A stretch of 34,745 nucleotides of DNA from assembly GCA_020650975.1 (NCBI GenBank), contig JAIPMN010127629.1, forward strand, positions 1 to 34,745, read 5' to 3'. The stretch is from Apostichopus californicus (taxonomy: Eukaryota; Echinodermata; Holothuroidea; Aspidochirotida; Stichopodidae). The notes beneath the pieces were generated by a model. It saw only the letters and a list, made by a program, of their open reading frames with translations. It was not told where the DNA came from and did no database searches. The position numbers and the translations under genes were made by a program. This document shows, one piece after another, positions 9,508-17,555 of this stretch. How positions within the stretch are numbered: the first letter of the stretch is position 1; each line of letters begins with the position of its first letter.

Positions 9508-10614
9508 GTAAACATAGTCGTAGTCAGGGTTTCCTTATTGTGTTTGGTACTGTTGACGAGATATCCAATTGTTTTGAAGTCGTAAGTTGTGTTGCGTTAT
9601 GGCAGCATTAGTTATCATCCGTATTATCAATACTTTTATTTCAAGTTGATGTTTCACCTTGCGTCGTATTGAACTGCTTATTATATTGTTGTGTACCTTG
9701 GCAATTCAAACTTGGGTTTTTTTACTTACAAGTTATGCTCACTAGATGGTAATTTTCAGAAAAGTGTAGTTGTTTTACGACATTCGTTGTTATATAGTGC
9801 TTGATATTCTCGTTTTCCATTAGGGTTGACGACCAGTTTATTTTTTGCGTGTAGAAAGTATTTTCGTATTATATTCCGATAGAGCGCCCTCTCATTACAA
9901 ACAAGATGGCTGCGCCCATATTATCGTTGAATATATGTGTGTGTAATAGGCAAGCCACCCGAGTGAGCTTGCGTAACATTTTCATTTATTAAGGTAATTT
10001 CTTCCATTTTCCACCACTTTGTGTTAACCAGCACTGATTAAGATTAAGTTCACCTCTGTTGATATTGGTTTTGGACAAAATGCCTCTCGCTGCTGTGGTA
10101 ACCACAATTAGTTGTTCAACGTTGTATGCTATAATAAGTTACACGTTCTGTGTACGGGAACTGCTTGAGATGTAATTGACTAGATTAGTTGTGTTATTGT
10201 TTTATAAGTGTAATGCCCTGCCCAGAAATGGACAGAGAGACTGTAAGGCAGACGTGCCGTGATTTAAATGTCTCATTATTACTATTATGTGTTAAGTCTA
10301 GTGGTACTCCCAGTTCTACCCTTGTCATTGTAGTTATTCAGACAGCGTAGAAACCAGCCTAATTGGGTCACAGAGAGTAGGGTTAGCCTGGTATACAATT
10401 GACTGACTTTATTTTTGTTTTCTTTCTTTTTATTATCTTTCAGGAAAATCACCTGAAGGTGCTGCACCGTCCTTTTTGTTTATGTAGCCATTTAAAGTTA
10501 TCTCGAACATGCTATGTGAGAGAAGACATAATAAACCACTTGACCACCAGAACAAGCGGTGGTAGAAATTAGCTCTCTCTTCTGCCTATTTATTCCTGCG
10601 TGTCCTCACACATG
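9508..10614 (+). repeat. Probable 3' LTR region of the gypsy element
   Basis: This non-coding stretch directly follows the integrase stop, where a 3' LTR is expected. It contains a YY1-like word CAAGATGGCTGC (9902), a polyadenylation signal AATAAA (10530-10535), and just after it a hairpin CCACC (10544-10548) / GGTGG (10558-10562), then a pyrimidine-rich end finishing CCTCACACA. The next bases (GGTAACGCTCC) belong to a different repeat family, giving a plausible right boundary. There is no second LTR copy in the window, so the left limit is not fixed. Confidence 0.45.
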
Positions 10615-11102
10615 GTAACGCTCCAAAGTAGAAAGGTCTGAATTTTTAGGAATTTTGTCAAAATGACCCCCTTATCACCCCGGGGAAGAACGCACCGCAC
10701 CTACAAGTTTCATCGTATTTTACAAAGAAGACACCCTAGCGGTGGTACCCTGAAAAGATGGGATAAATCGGACTGACCTTGTAACCAAGGTAACGCTCCA
10801 AAGTATAAAAGTAGCCTACGTCCCAAGTGTATCTCCAAAGGTGGGGGTTACAGGGGGCCGATATTTGGTCAAAGGGCTGAACTGATGTCACGGTACACCC
10901 ACCAACACTTCCGGTCAGATTGGGTCACATGACTTTTTATTACAGCCATAAAATTCAAGTGATATACTATACTAGTTTACTATTTTATTTTGAAAAATGA
11001 CTAACCCTAGGGTTAAGGTCGAAAATCGTCAACTTTGACCTCCAAATTTCTTGTGGATGTTAGGGTTAACGCCGGACTGAATAGTCAAAAAAAGGGGTTA
11101 GG
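10615..11102. repeat. Left outer flank of the recombinase locus
   Basis: The stretch starts with GGTAACGCTCCAAAGT, a word that recurs at 10792 and 16085. It includes one copy of the CCCTAGCGGTGGTACCCT motif (10729). No gene is present. A 24 bp piece (11066-11089) nearly identical to part of the recombinase exon lies near its end. Confidence 0.6.
10729..10830 (+). repeat. Copy of a ~90 bp interspersed repeat
   Basis: The unit reads ACACCCTAGCGGTGGTACCC, then a AAAAGATGG core, a variable TCGGAC segment, and GTAACC..GGTAACGCTCCAAAGT. Further copies lie at 11333, 15595, 15866 and 16026. All lie in the two arms flanking the recombinase gene. Confidence 0.75.
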
Positions 11103-11571
11103 GTTATTGAAGCTTTTGCATGGGGGTGGGGGAGTTAAATTGAGAGGTTTTAAAGTTTATCGTATTATAATAAAGTAAGCAACCACAACATTCCTGTCTC
11201 TGTCTTCTTTCCCATTCTGTACAAGTGGACACTCGGGACCTCGGCATGTTCTCTTAAAAATCCAAAACCATCTGCCCAGGAATGTTTCAAACATACTCAT
11301 TGAAGGCAGTTTTGGAAAGAGGATACCCAACAGGCGATGCCCTGAAAAGATTGGCCTGATCTGACAACCGCAGTTGCGATAGTAACGCTCCTAAGTTGAA
11401 AAGTCGGCTGTTAACCATATATGATAACACTATTACCGGTGAAAAACACCTATTTTTTAGGGGGCTCCGAAACATATAGACTATACCCCCTTCCCTAGTA
11501 TTAATGCTACCGTGTGAGTTGTCTGCAAGTAGCTATGACTCTTTTCTCCCACATATGAAAAATTCAGCCCT
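11103..11571 (+). repeat. Left copy of the ~470 bp direct repeat flanking the recombinase gene
   Basis: From GTTATTGAAGC to AATTCAGCCCT this segment is nearly identical to 15367-15837 in the same orientation, with only scattered substitutions and small indels (for example in the G-run near 11123 and the extra A in CCCAACAGG). The two copies enclose about 3.8 kb that holds the recombinase exons. The ends lack TG..CA, so a standard LTR is not supported. Confidence 0.9.
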
Positions 11572-12692
11572 GTCACATACCCTCAGTGGAAAGGAAGGGG
11601 TACCCAAAAGAGTAACTTTTTTCAACTTTTCAAGACAAAAATACCTATTTTCGACCAAATAAAAATCATATAGACGAAAAGCTTTTTCCGACCAGATAAT
11701 AACACGAAATTGTGTAGGAGAAAGACAGGGGTTTCATATACTCCACGTCAAACTGTAATGTCGATAGGTACTTCAGAGAGGACAGGAGGGGGGGGGGGGG
11801 GTCAAAAATAGCGGGAATTCCCGATGACGTATGAAGAATAGGTTCTTCAATCGGGTCCTTTTGGACCACGTATCTCCCGAACGGAAGCAGATATGGACCT
11901 GGGAGTTGCATATTTGGGCTCCTGGGCATCGATTACCCCATGTGACGTCATTTTGACGAATTCCAAACTGCAAGGGTACGTAACCCTAACGGTTTTTTTG
12001 GGTGAAAATCATTTTTGTCGCAAAGACGGGCAATGTGTATCTTATCTAGTACTTCTTGACACGCTGATCACCAATCTGAAGTTTATTTTTGCATAGCATG
12101 TTTCTCCTGGGTATGTGGAGCCGGTAACCCCCGTGGGGGTTGGGGAGGGGACCGGGAATGTTACCAAAAAGCCCGAACCATACCTAGTCTGGTACTTCTT
12201 GAGGCTCTGATTCAGAATCTGAGGTCTATTTTGGCATATCAGGTGTGGTCAAGCGATTACAAGTGACATTTTTCACAATTGACAATTTGTTGTAGTTTAA
12301 ATTATGTCCATACTAGGCCACCGTGGACGCCAACAAGTCTGGATGATAGAAACAACACTTCACAAAAGAAAACAAAATCCGCTGCCTCAATCAGACAAGA
12401 TATCGATATATTAGGTATGTACTAGTAGATTTCAGAACATAGATCCTTTATGAACTATTTTAATGCAGGTTTATCGTTACGTTCAGTTTCAGTTAAGAAA
12501 GAAGTGTTAGGTTTAGGGCCTAGTTTTCTGCCTAGCGCGGTCATTAACCAGTAACGTGGTAACATAACAACGCTAACACGCGCTGTTCATGAAATCTACG
12601 GAGCAGTTTAAGAACCATTTGGTTTGGATCACCGGTTCTTACATATTAGGGAAAAGTTAGATTTTAATCGTTCCATTTTTCTTTCTACACAG
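11572..12692. other. 5' non-coding part of the recombinase element
   Basis: No convincing coding exon. It contains a 14-base G run (11788-11801), a duplicated block around TAGTACTTCTTGACACGCTG (12047) and TGGTACTTCTTGAGGCTCTG (12190), each followed by AATCTGA.GT.TATTTT.GCATA, and a candidate donor ATTAG|GTATGT at 12412-12413. The sequence just before that donor does not join the 12693 exon in an open frame. Confidence 0.5.
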
Positions 12693-13005
12693 CATATCAG
12701 ATTCATCAGAGGAGGAGAAAGGAGCTAGGGTAAACAGAGAAAAATGGAGACCCGCCAGAAAAGAATGCAATTTGTGTCATGGATTGTATGCAAAATTGCC
12801 TCGACATTTGAGGAAAAAACACAAAATTAAGGACCCTCGCAGAGAGATGGCCGACTTCAAAAGAAGGGAGAAAGCGGGGCGAGCTTTTCTGAAGCAGACA
12901 AGCCCTCTCGAATGCCCGATATGTTTAGAGCATCTCGGTGATCTGCGGAAGCACCTCTACAGGGTGCATGGCGAAAAAACCAAGAGGGAGAGGGAAGAAA
13001 TGTAA
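12693..13005 (+). CDS. Recombinase gene: N-terminal zinc-finger exon
   Basis: Acceptor TTTCTACACAG ends at 12692. The frame starts acidic (SDSSEEEKGA), then shows two zinc-finger-like units: CNLCHGLYAKLPRHLRKKH and CPICLEHLGDLRKHLYRVH. Both have the C-x2-C…H-x3/4-H pattern, separated by a basic helix (REMADFKRREKAGRAFLKQ). It closes at 13003-13005, just before a low-complexity linker in another frame. In a mobile recombinase such fingers would plausibly bind the element's own DNA. The exon probably continues through the linker to 13716, with frame breaks in the homopolymer-rich part. Confidence 0.7.
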
Positions 13006-13275
13006 CGATCTTCCAATGACATCCTCATCGGATGAAGAACCGCCCCCCCCCCCCCCCAAAAAAAGGAAGCGAAAGAGAGAGACGCCCGCAGTAATTGATG
13101 AATCCTCGTCATCATCAGCCCCCGAACACGACATCGAGGGAGAGAGAAGCAATTAGAAAAAAAAGTTCCAACCCCTAAAACGGCAAGGAATAAGGGAAAG
13201 GTGCAGGAGGAGGAAGACGAAAAGTTTGGGGAAGAGAAAGGGCAGGAGTCGGAAAGTGATGGAAGAGGAGGTTGA
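13006..13275 (+). pseudogene. Acidic/basic linker of the recombinase, frame broken
   Basis: In the frame that passes 12938-13156 the linker reads SSSDEE, a proline run encoded by 15 consecutive C (13043-13057), then KKRKRKRE, a good candidate nuclear localisation signal, and a serine-rich segment. The following bases to 13275 are very A/G-rich (Lys/Glu/Arg in every frame). The frame differs from both the finger exon and the next domain, so at least two indels separate them. The C15/A7 tracts are the likely sites of slippage or sequencing error. Confidence 0.5.
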
Positions 13276-13716
13276 GGAGAGACGGACAGGGTGATGAAGG
13301 ACCCAACCTTCATCAAAAACCAATGTCAAGCGTACAGGAAATGGCTCCAGAGCCGTGAAGGCGGGTCACTCGATCTGGAAAACTCCGCCGAACTGGTTCG
13401 TATGATCACACGTATGGACCAGTACGGCGACGGCACCATCGAACAGTTCATGACAAGAGGTCACATTAACCGCGTGTTCGCTGAAATGCCAAGCGATCGG
13501 GGGCAACAACCGGGGACCGTCGCCGCCTACATCTCGGCATATTTTAAATTTCTCAATTGGCTTTTACTTGAGACGAAGATTACGCCTGTACATTTCCAAG
13601 AGGCAAGTAATTGCCCCTCTGGGATAAAGACCTCCGTCTACAAACAGCGTAAGCAGAGAGAGGGGAGATTAGAGGCCGAGGCAGACGAGCTGCTCATGGA
13701 TAGCCAAGATATCGAC
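13276..13716 (+). CDS. Recombinase gene: core-binding (SAM-like) domain exon
   Basis: The frame reads FIKNQCQAYRKWLQSREGG, then VRMITRMDQYGDGTIEQF, INRVFAEM and GTVAAYISAYFKFLNWLLLE. This helical pattern resembles the N-terminal core-binding domain that precedes the catalytic domain of tyrosine recombinases (short helices, then a hydrophobic helix with SAYFKFLNWL). The exon ends DSQDID at 13716, followed by a consensus donor GTAAGT, phase 0. The same frame continues for 21 codons of intron before a stop, which is why the unspliced open frame runs to 13779. Confidence 0.65.
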
Positions 13717-13891
13717 GTAAGTAATATAAGAGGGGAAAATATTACTGCGAGTTTGGGGTCTCTCGAGGTGGACAACTGAGTTCATAACAATTCATTGTTC
13801 GTTATGTCATTTACTTCGATGTACTCGATCTCTAACAATCGATTGCAAATTAATTTTATTCATATTTCACCGTATTAATATTATTTCACAG

Positions 13892-14214
13892 ACATTCAAT
13901 CGTTCACAATAAAAACAAAATCTGAGGCAAAAATTGAGAAGGACCGACAGACAGGGCAAAATAGATCAGCAGACACACGATGACATAAGAAACTACCTGA
14001 TGCTTGAGGTGGTACTAGCAAACAGGCAGAGGGCATCGGCAGTAGCAAACATGACGGTGGAGAATCAGATCAGGGCTAGGAGGCAAAGAAACTCAGAAGG
14101 AGAGGATATGTGGACGATGCTGGTCTCCGACCACAAGACTACATACGGGGCCGCAACCCTTGCATTTAACACAGTGCTGTTCACCGACCTCACCTTTTAC
14201 ATCGAAGAGATACG
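13892..14214 (+). CDS. Recombinase gene: catalytic domain exon with box I Arg
   Basis: The frame contains HDDIRNYLMLEVVLANRQRA, then SAVANMTVEN and MLVSDHKTTYGAATLAFNTV. NRQRAS places the first catalytic Arg and SDHKTTYG the catalytic Lys, an arrangement typical of Crypton-type enzymes. The best acceptor (TATTTCACAG, ending 13891) is in phase with the previous exon but gives an in-frame TAA at 13910-13912. A weaker acceptor ending at 13954 keeps the frame open and is also in phase. The exon ends at 14214 with donor GTAAAC, two bases left over. Confidence 0.75.
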
Positions 14215-14309
14215 GTAAACTTCTCTCCTATTGTAACATGTCATCGGCACCCCATTAGCTAGTTTCGTAACAAAGTGATAACCCTGACTTTTTCTCACTT
14301 TCCCAACAG

Positions 14310-14487
14310 AGGAAGAATCCCCCCAAATCAGTGGGAGACGGTCTTCGGGCCAATGTGGCTGGTCTACTGGACAGGAGAACCGATACAGTCCAAGAGAGTT
14401 ACACGTCTCATTAGCTCATCCTGGCTTAACGCCGGACTGAAGAGTCAAATTTCCACTACATTATTGCGAAAAACAATAGTGTCTAAG
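14310..14487 (+). CDS. Recombinase gene: catalytic domain exon with box II Arg
   Basis: Acceptor TTTCCCAACAG ends at 14309, joining in phase after a 95 bp intron to give EEIR then GRIPPNQWETVF. The exon continues KRVTRLISSSWLNAG and ISTTLLRKTIVSK. The Arg in LLRKT corresponds to the second catalytic Arg of tyrosine recombinases (LR.t..T/S pattern). It ends at 14487 with donor GTAAGA, phase 0. Confidence 0.78.
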
Positions 14488-14613
14488 GTAAGAAAATACT
14501 TGTAAATTAAGACTATGAACGATATATTGAGAGTAAGCGTGTTTGTCGTTTCTCTCTTAGCGTTAACATTCTAAACCGGTGTAAATTACTTGATATGTTT
14601 TTCATTTTTTCAG

Positions 14614-14760
14614 TGCTTCGAAGAACAACCATCAGCACTGAAAACTCTGGCCAGCCACATGACACATACTGAAAAGGTACAGTCAAAATATTACCTGGTC
14701 AGTCAGAAGAGACAAAATGCTGTACAGACTGCTGGGGTGATCAGGAGCGTCACTGAGAAG
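14614..14760 (+). CDS. Recombinase gene: exon with His and Tyr nucleophile
   Basis: Acceptor TTTTTTCAG ends at 14613 and donor GTAAGA starts at 14761; both junctions are phase 0. The key block is LKTLASHMTHTEKVQSKYYL. The M-x-H followed seven to nine residues later by YY is the C-terminal signature of tyrosine recombinases, with the nucleophile being one of the two tyrosines. The exon continues VSQKRQNAV and IRSVTEK. With the previous two exons this supplies the R-K-R-H-Y set, so the catalytic residues seem intact. Confidence 0.82.
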
Positions 14761-14846
14761 GTAAGAGTTGTAAAATAAGATTGCGTCTTGAATCATACAG
14801 GAAGTAATCAAATGTATTAACGGTTTCTTTCTTTGTTATCATACAG

Positions 14847-14921
14847 AGCAAGACCCCTACAGTTGGACTTAAACAACCAGAAAGGTATCTGAAGGGAGCA
14901 ACTGTGGCAAAAACTGACAAG
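14847..14921 (+). CDS. Recombinase gene: short penultimate exon
   Basis: A 75 bp phase-0 exon between acceptor TTATCATACAG (ending 14846) and donor GTAAAT (14922). It encodes a basic, proline-containing linker (SKTPTVGLKQPERYLKG, then ATVAKTDK). The exon is inferred from splice sites and the uninterrupted frame; there is no domain in it. Confidence 0.5.
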
Positions 14922-15016
14922 GTAAATAACCATTCATCAGAAACTGCAATAAGGAAGAGGGATCGGATGTCTTATGTTTTATGATTATCTGTTTTTCTCT
15001 GTTCTTTGTCTTGGAG

Positions 15017-15248
15017 AACACGGACAAAGAATCAACGACAAGCGACGGCACTGCGAGTACTTCGAGCCAAATGTGGTCGGGGATCAGACACCGAAAACGA
15101 CAGAATGGACCGGACCGACAGCGACGACTTTCTTCTTCGACTTACTTGTGACGCTTTTTTTTCGAACAAAACCACACCGACGACCGACCAAGTGCAACAG
15201 AAATTGGAGCTACACCAGACGACAAAGGCTGCTTTTCTAAAAAAATGA
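15017..15248 (+). pseudogene. Recombinase gene: C-terminal exon, frame uncertain
   Basis: Splicing at the AG ending 15016 keeps phase 0 and gives NTDKESTTSDGTASTSSQ, then a basic stretch and a stop near 15151. A different frame of the same DNA (15006-15248) gives DRTDSDDFLLRLTCDAFFSN and VQQKLELHQTTKAAFLKK, which looks more like a folded C-terminal helical domain. A single-base indel between about 15070 and 15110 would reconcile the two. I cannot decide which is real without relatives. Confidence 0.4.
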
Positions 15249-15366
15249 ACCCTCGAACAAATAAGGCAGAAATTAACTTACAGAATTACTAAGTTAATTA
15301 AACGTACATGATTTATTTTCAAATAGCATGGGAAGGGGAGGGGGTGAGGGAGTTACAGTTTGTTAT
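15249..15366. other. Short non-coding gap
   Basis: The stretch between the last recombinase exon and the right direct repeat. It is AT-rich, then G-rich (GGGGAGGGGGTGAGGGAG). Confidence 0.4.
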
Positions 15367-15837
15367 GTTATTGAAGCTTTTCCATGGGGGGGGGGGAGGT
15401 AAAGGTTGAGAGGTTTTAAAGTTTATCGTATTATAATAAAGTAAGCAACCACAACATTCCTGTCTCTGTCTTCTTTCCCATTCTGTACAAGTGGACACTC
15501 GGGACCTCGGCATGTTCTCTTAAAAATCCAAAACCATCTGCCCAGGAATGTTTCAAACATACTCATTTAAGGCAGTTTTGGAAAGAGGATACCCACAGGC
15601 GATGCCCTGAAAAGATTGGCCTGATCTGACAACCGCAGTTGCCATAGTAACGCTCCTAACTTGAAAAGTCGGCTGTTAACCATATATGATAACACTATTA
15701 CCGCTGAAAAACACCTATTTTTTAGGGGGCCTCCGAAATATATAGACTATACCCCCTTCCCTAGTATTAATGCTACCGTGTGAGTTGTCTGCAAGTAGCT
15801 ATGACTCTTTTCTCCCACATATGAAAAATTCAGCCCT
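15367..15837 (+). repeat. Right copy of the ~470 bp direct repeat
   Basis: Near-identical, same orientation, to 11103-11571. It has an 11-base G run (15386-15396) where the left copy has GGGGGTGGGGG. Confidence 0.9.
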
Positions 15838-16255
15838 TTTTCATTCTCTTTTGGGAAAGGGGACACCCTAGCGGTGGTACCCTCAAAAGATGGCCGTAAT
15901 CGGACCACCCCAGTAACCAATAATAAAGGTAATTATTATGACCTTTTCGGATTTTTTCAAAAATTACCCTCCTACCACCCAGGAATGAGAAGCACCTACA
16001 AGTTTCATCCTATTTTGGAAAGGGGACACCCTAGCGGTGGTACCCTGAAAGGATGGCCGTAATCGGACCACCCCAGTAACCACGGTAACGCTCCAAAGTA
16101 GAAGGGTCGGGATTTTCCCGTACGTTGTAACACTAATTACAAATTCACCCCCCCCTCCAATTTTTACCAAAATGGCGCCAATTTGTCGAGTGGGTGCAGG
16201 GGTACCTTCAAATATTAATTTCGACACCCCCACCCCCGGGGAAGTATTTTTTTTA
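15838..16255. repeat. Right outer flank with two further copies of the ~90 bp repeat
   Basis: GGGGACACCCTAGCGGTGGT occurs at 15859 and again at 16021, each followed by ACCCT.AAA.GATGGCCGT and AATCGGACCACCCCAGTAACC. The second copy ends in GGTAACGCTCCAAAGTAGAA, matching 10615 in the left flank. Sequence then becomes C-rich until the LINE 5' repeats begin. Confidence 0.75.
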
Positions 16256-16262
16256 GAATATT

Positions 16263-16375
16263 TCGTCACGTCCCGACTGTCCATTTTCTTCACGTCCCGA
16301 TAGTCTTCTTTCACGTCCCGACTGGGCATTTTCACGTCCCGAGTGGGCATTCTGACGTCCCAAGTGGGCTCTGGT
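16263..16375 (+). repeat. ~21 bp tandem repeat at the 5' end of LINE copy A
   Basis: CACGTCCCGA words occur at 16267, 16291, 16312 and 16333, with a variant ACGTCCC at 16355. The spacing is 24, 21 and 21 bp, with consensus TTTCACGTCCCGACTGGGCA. The array ends 20-30 bp before the ORF1 start. It may be a promoter array like the monomers of some L1 elements; that role is inference. Confidence 0.75.
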
Positions 16376-16393
16376 CTTAACCACCTTCGGTAT

Positions 16394-17535
16394 CATGGCA
16401 TCACGCCGTTATTCTAAAATTGTTAAGTTGACCTTCACCGGTGAACAAGCGGTTCCCCAGGTGCAGGTTTTTAGTATTTTGAAGAGTAAGGGTGTGTTGT
16501 GTGCCTGGAGAGGTTGATGCTTTGCAATCTCTCCAGGGTCGTAATACGTACGATCTACGTTTTACCAGTGACGTGACCCGGCAGAAGGGTGTCACGTTGC
16601 TGAGTAGTGTCGATGGTTTGACAGTTACTCCATACGAACGTTCCGTATGGGTAACTGTCATCCACGTAGGACTAGAGGTGCGTCAGGAACTTGTCGCAAC
16701 TGTTTTAGGTCGGTTTGGGGCTATCAATGCTAGCAAAATGTGCTCCTACGCACATACCCTGGGGTGTTGAACGGGCACCGACAGGTTCGGATCGACCTAA
16801 AGCAGGACATTCCCTCCTTCCTTTTTATTGCCGGGCATAAAGCTCACGTGCGTTACCCCGGTCAGCCCCGTACCTGCTTCAGGTGTGGGGAGACCGGGCA
16901 CGAAGCCAAGGGCTGCCCAAACAAAAAAGTGTGGGCGCTGCCTTCGTCTTGGGCATGATACCTCTGCTTGCCCAAGCGAAGTTGTGTGCTCACTCTGTGG
17001 GAAGGAGGGACATGTCTTTCGCGCTTGTCCCTCCTCTTATGTCTTTATGACAAAGAGTGGGGGTCAAGCAAAGGCGCCAAGTTCTGACGCACCTTCTGCC
17101 TCGAAGGAAGCTTCACGCAAGGAGGGGGAACCAGGTGAGGATTCACCTTCCGCACCTGGTTCACCCTCCCCCGTCGTTGCAGACCCCAACCCATTGCCCA
17201 CACCGCCTCCACCACACCGCGAAGCGGACACGGGGTCTCCACCAGCTTCCCCCATCAACTCGTCCAGTTCCGTCCCCAATCCGCCGCCGGTATCGCCAGA
17301 TCCGGGAGCTCTTTCTGACGGCGACTCCGGGGACTCGGTGGTCATCGGGTCTCCGGAGGCTCTATCTGACAGCGACTCCGGAGACTCGGTGATGGAGCCG
17401 AAACGTGCCACTGGGACGAGCTGGTACGACGAGATGGGGGAACCCTCTCTAAAAAGGTCGGCCTCAAGTGACGACTCGGACGACGATATGTCGTCTAGAG
17501 CGCGCTTGAAGCTTACAGAGTCGTCGTCGGCGTAG
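16394..17535 (+). pseudogene. LINE copy A ORF1 (gag-like, CCHC knuckles), frameshifted
   Basis: ATG at 16394 begins MASRRYSKIVKLTFTGEQ. The reading moves to a second frame near 16490 (DALQSLQGRNTYDLRF), to a third near 16740 (QVRIDLKQDIPSFLF), and again after the first knuckle. Three zinc knuckles are visible: CFRCGETGHEAKGC, CGRCLRLGHDTSAC and CSLCGKEGHVFRAC, all C-x2-C-x4-H-x4-C. The shift between knuckles 1 and 2 lies in an A-run near 16922 and looks like a one-base gain. The C-terminal third is Pro/Ser/Asp-rich with an internal duplication (ALSDGDSGDSVV and ALSDSDSGDSVM). The protein would bind the element RNA. Confidence 0.8.
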
Positions 17536-17555
17536 TTTTGCCTCACTGCCCTCTC

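Larger units (their letters stand above)
11103..15837 (+). mobile_element. Crypton-like tyrosine-recombinase element between direct repeats
   Basis: A multi-exon tyrosine recombinase gene with N-terminal zinc fingers (12693 to about 15245) is enclosed by ~470 bp near-identical direct repeats. There is no reverse transcriptase, RNase H or gag between them, which argues against DIRS or Ngaro retroelements, leaving a Crypton-type element as the closest known class. Cryptons are not known to me for long flanking direct repeats; alternatively the left repeat is the remnant of a second, mostly deleted tandem copy. The element limits are therefore provisional. Confidence 0.6.

Noticed and set aside
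12304-12412. First coding exon of the recombinase before donor GTATGT
   Set aside because: No frame in this stretch joins the 12693 exon openly; the ATG frame ends in TAG exactly at the donor.
11103-15837. LTR retrotransposon or DIRS element
   Set aside because: The direct repeats lack TG..CA ends, there is no gag, RT or RNase H between them, and the only enzyme is a tyrosine recombinase.
15964-16350. Antisense frame with repeated SRDVK blocks
   Set aside because: It translates the ~21 bp LINE 5' tandem repeat, whose length divides by three.
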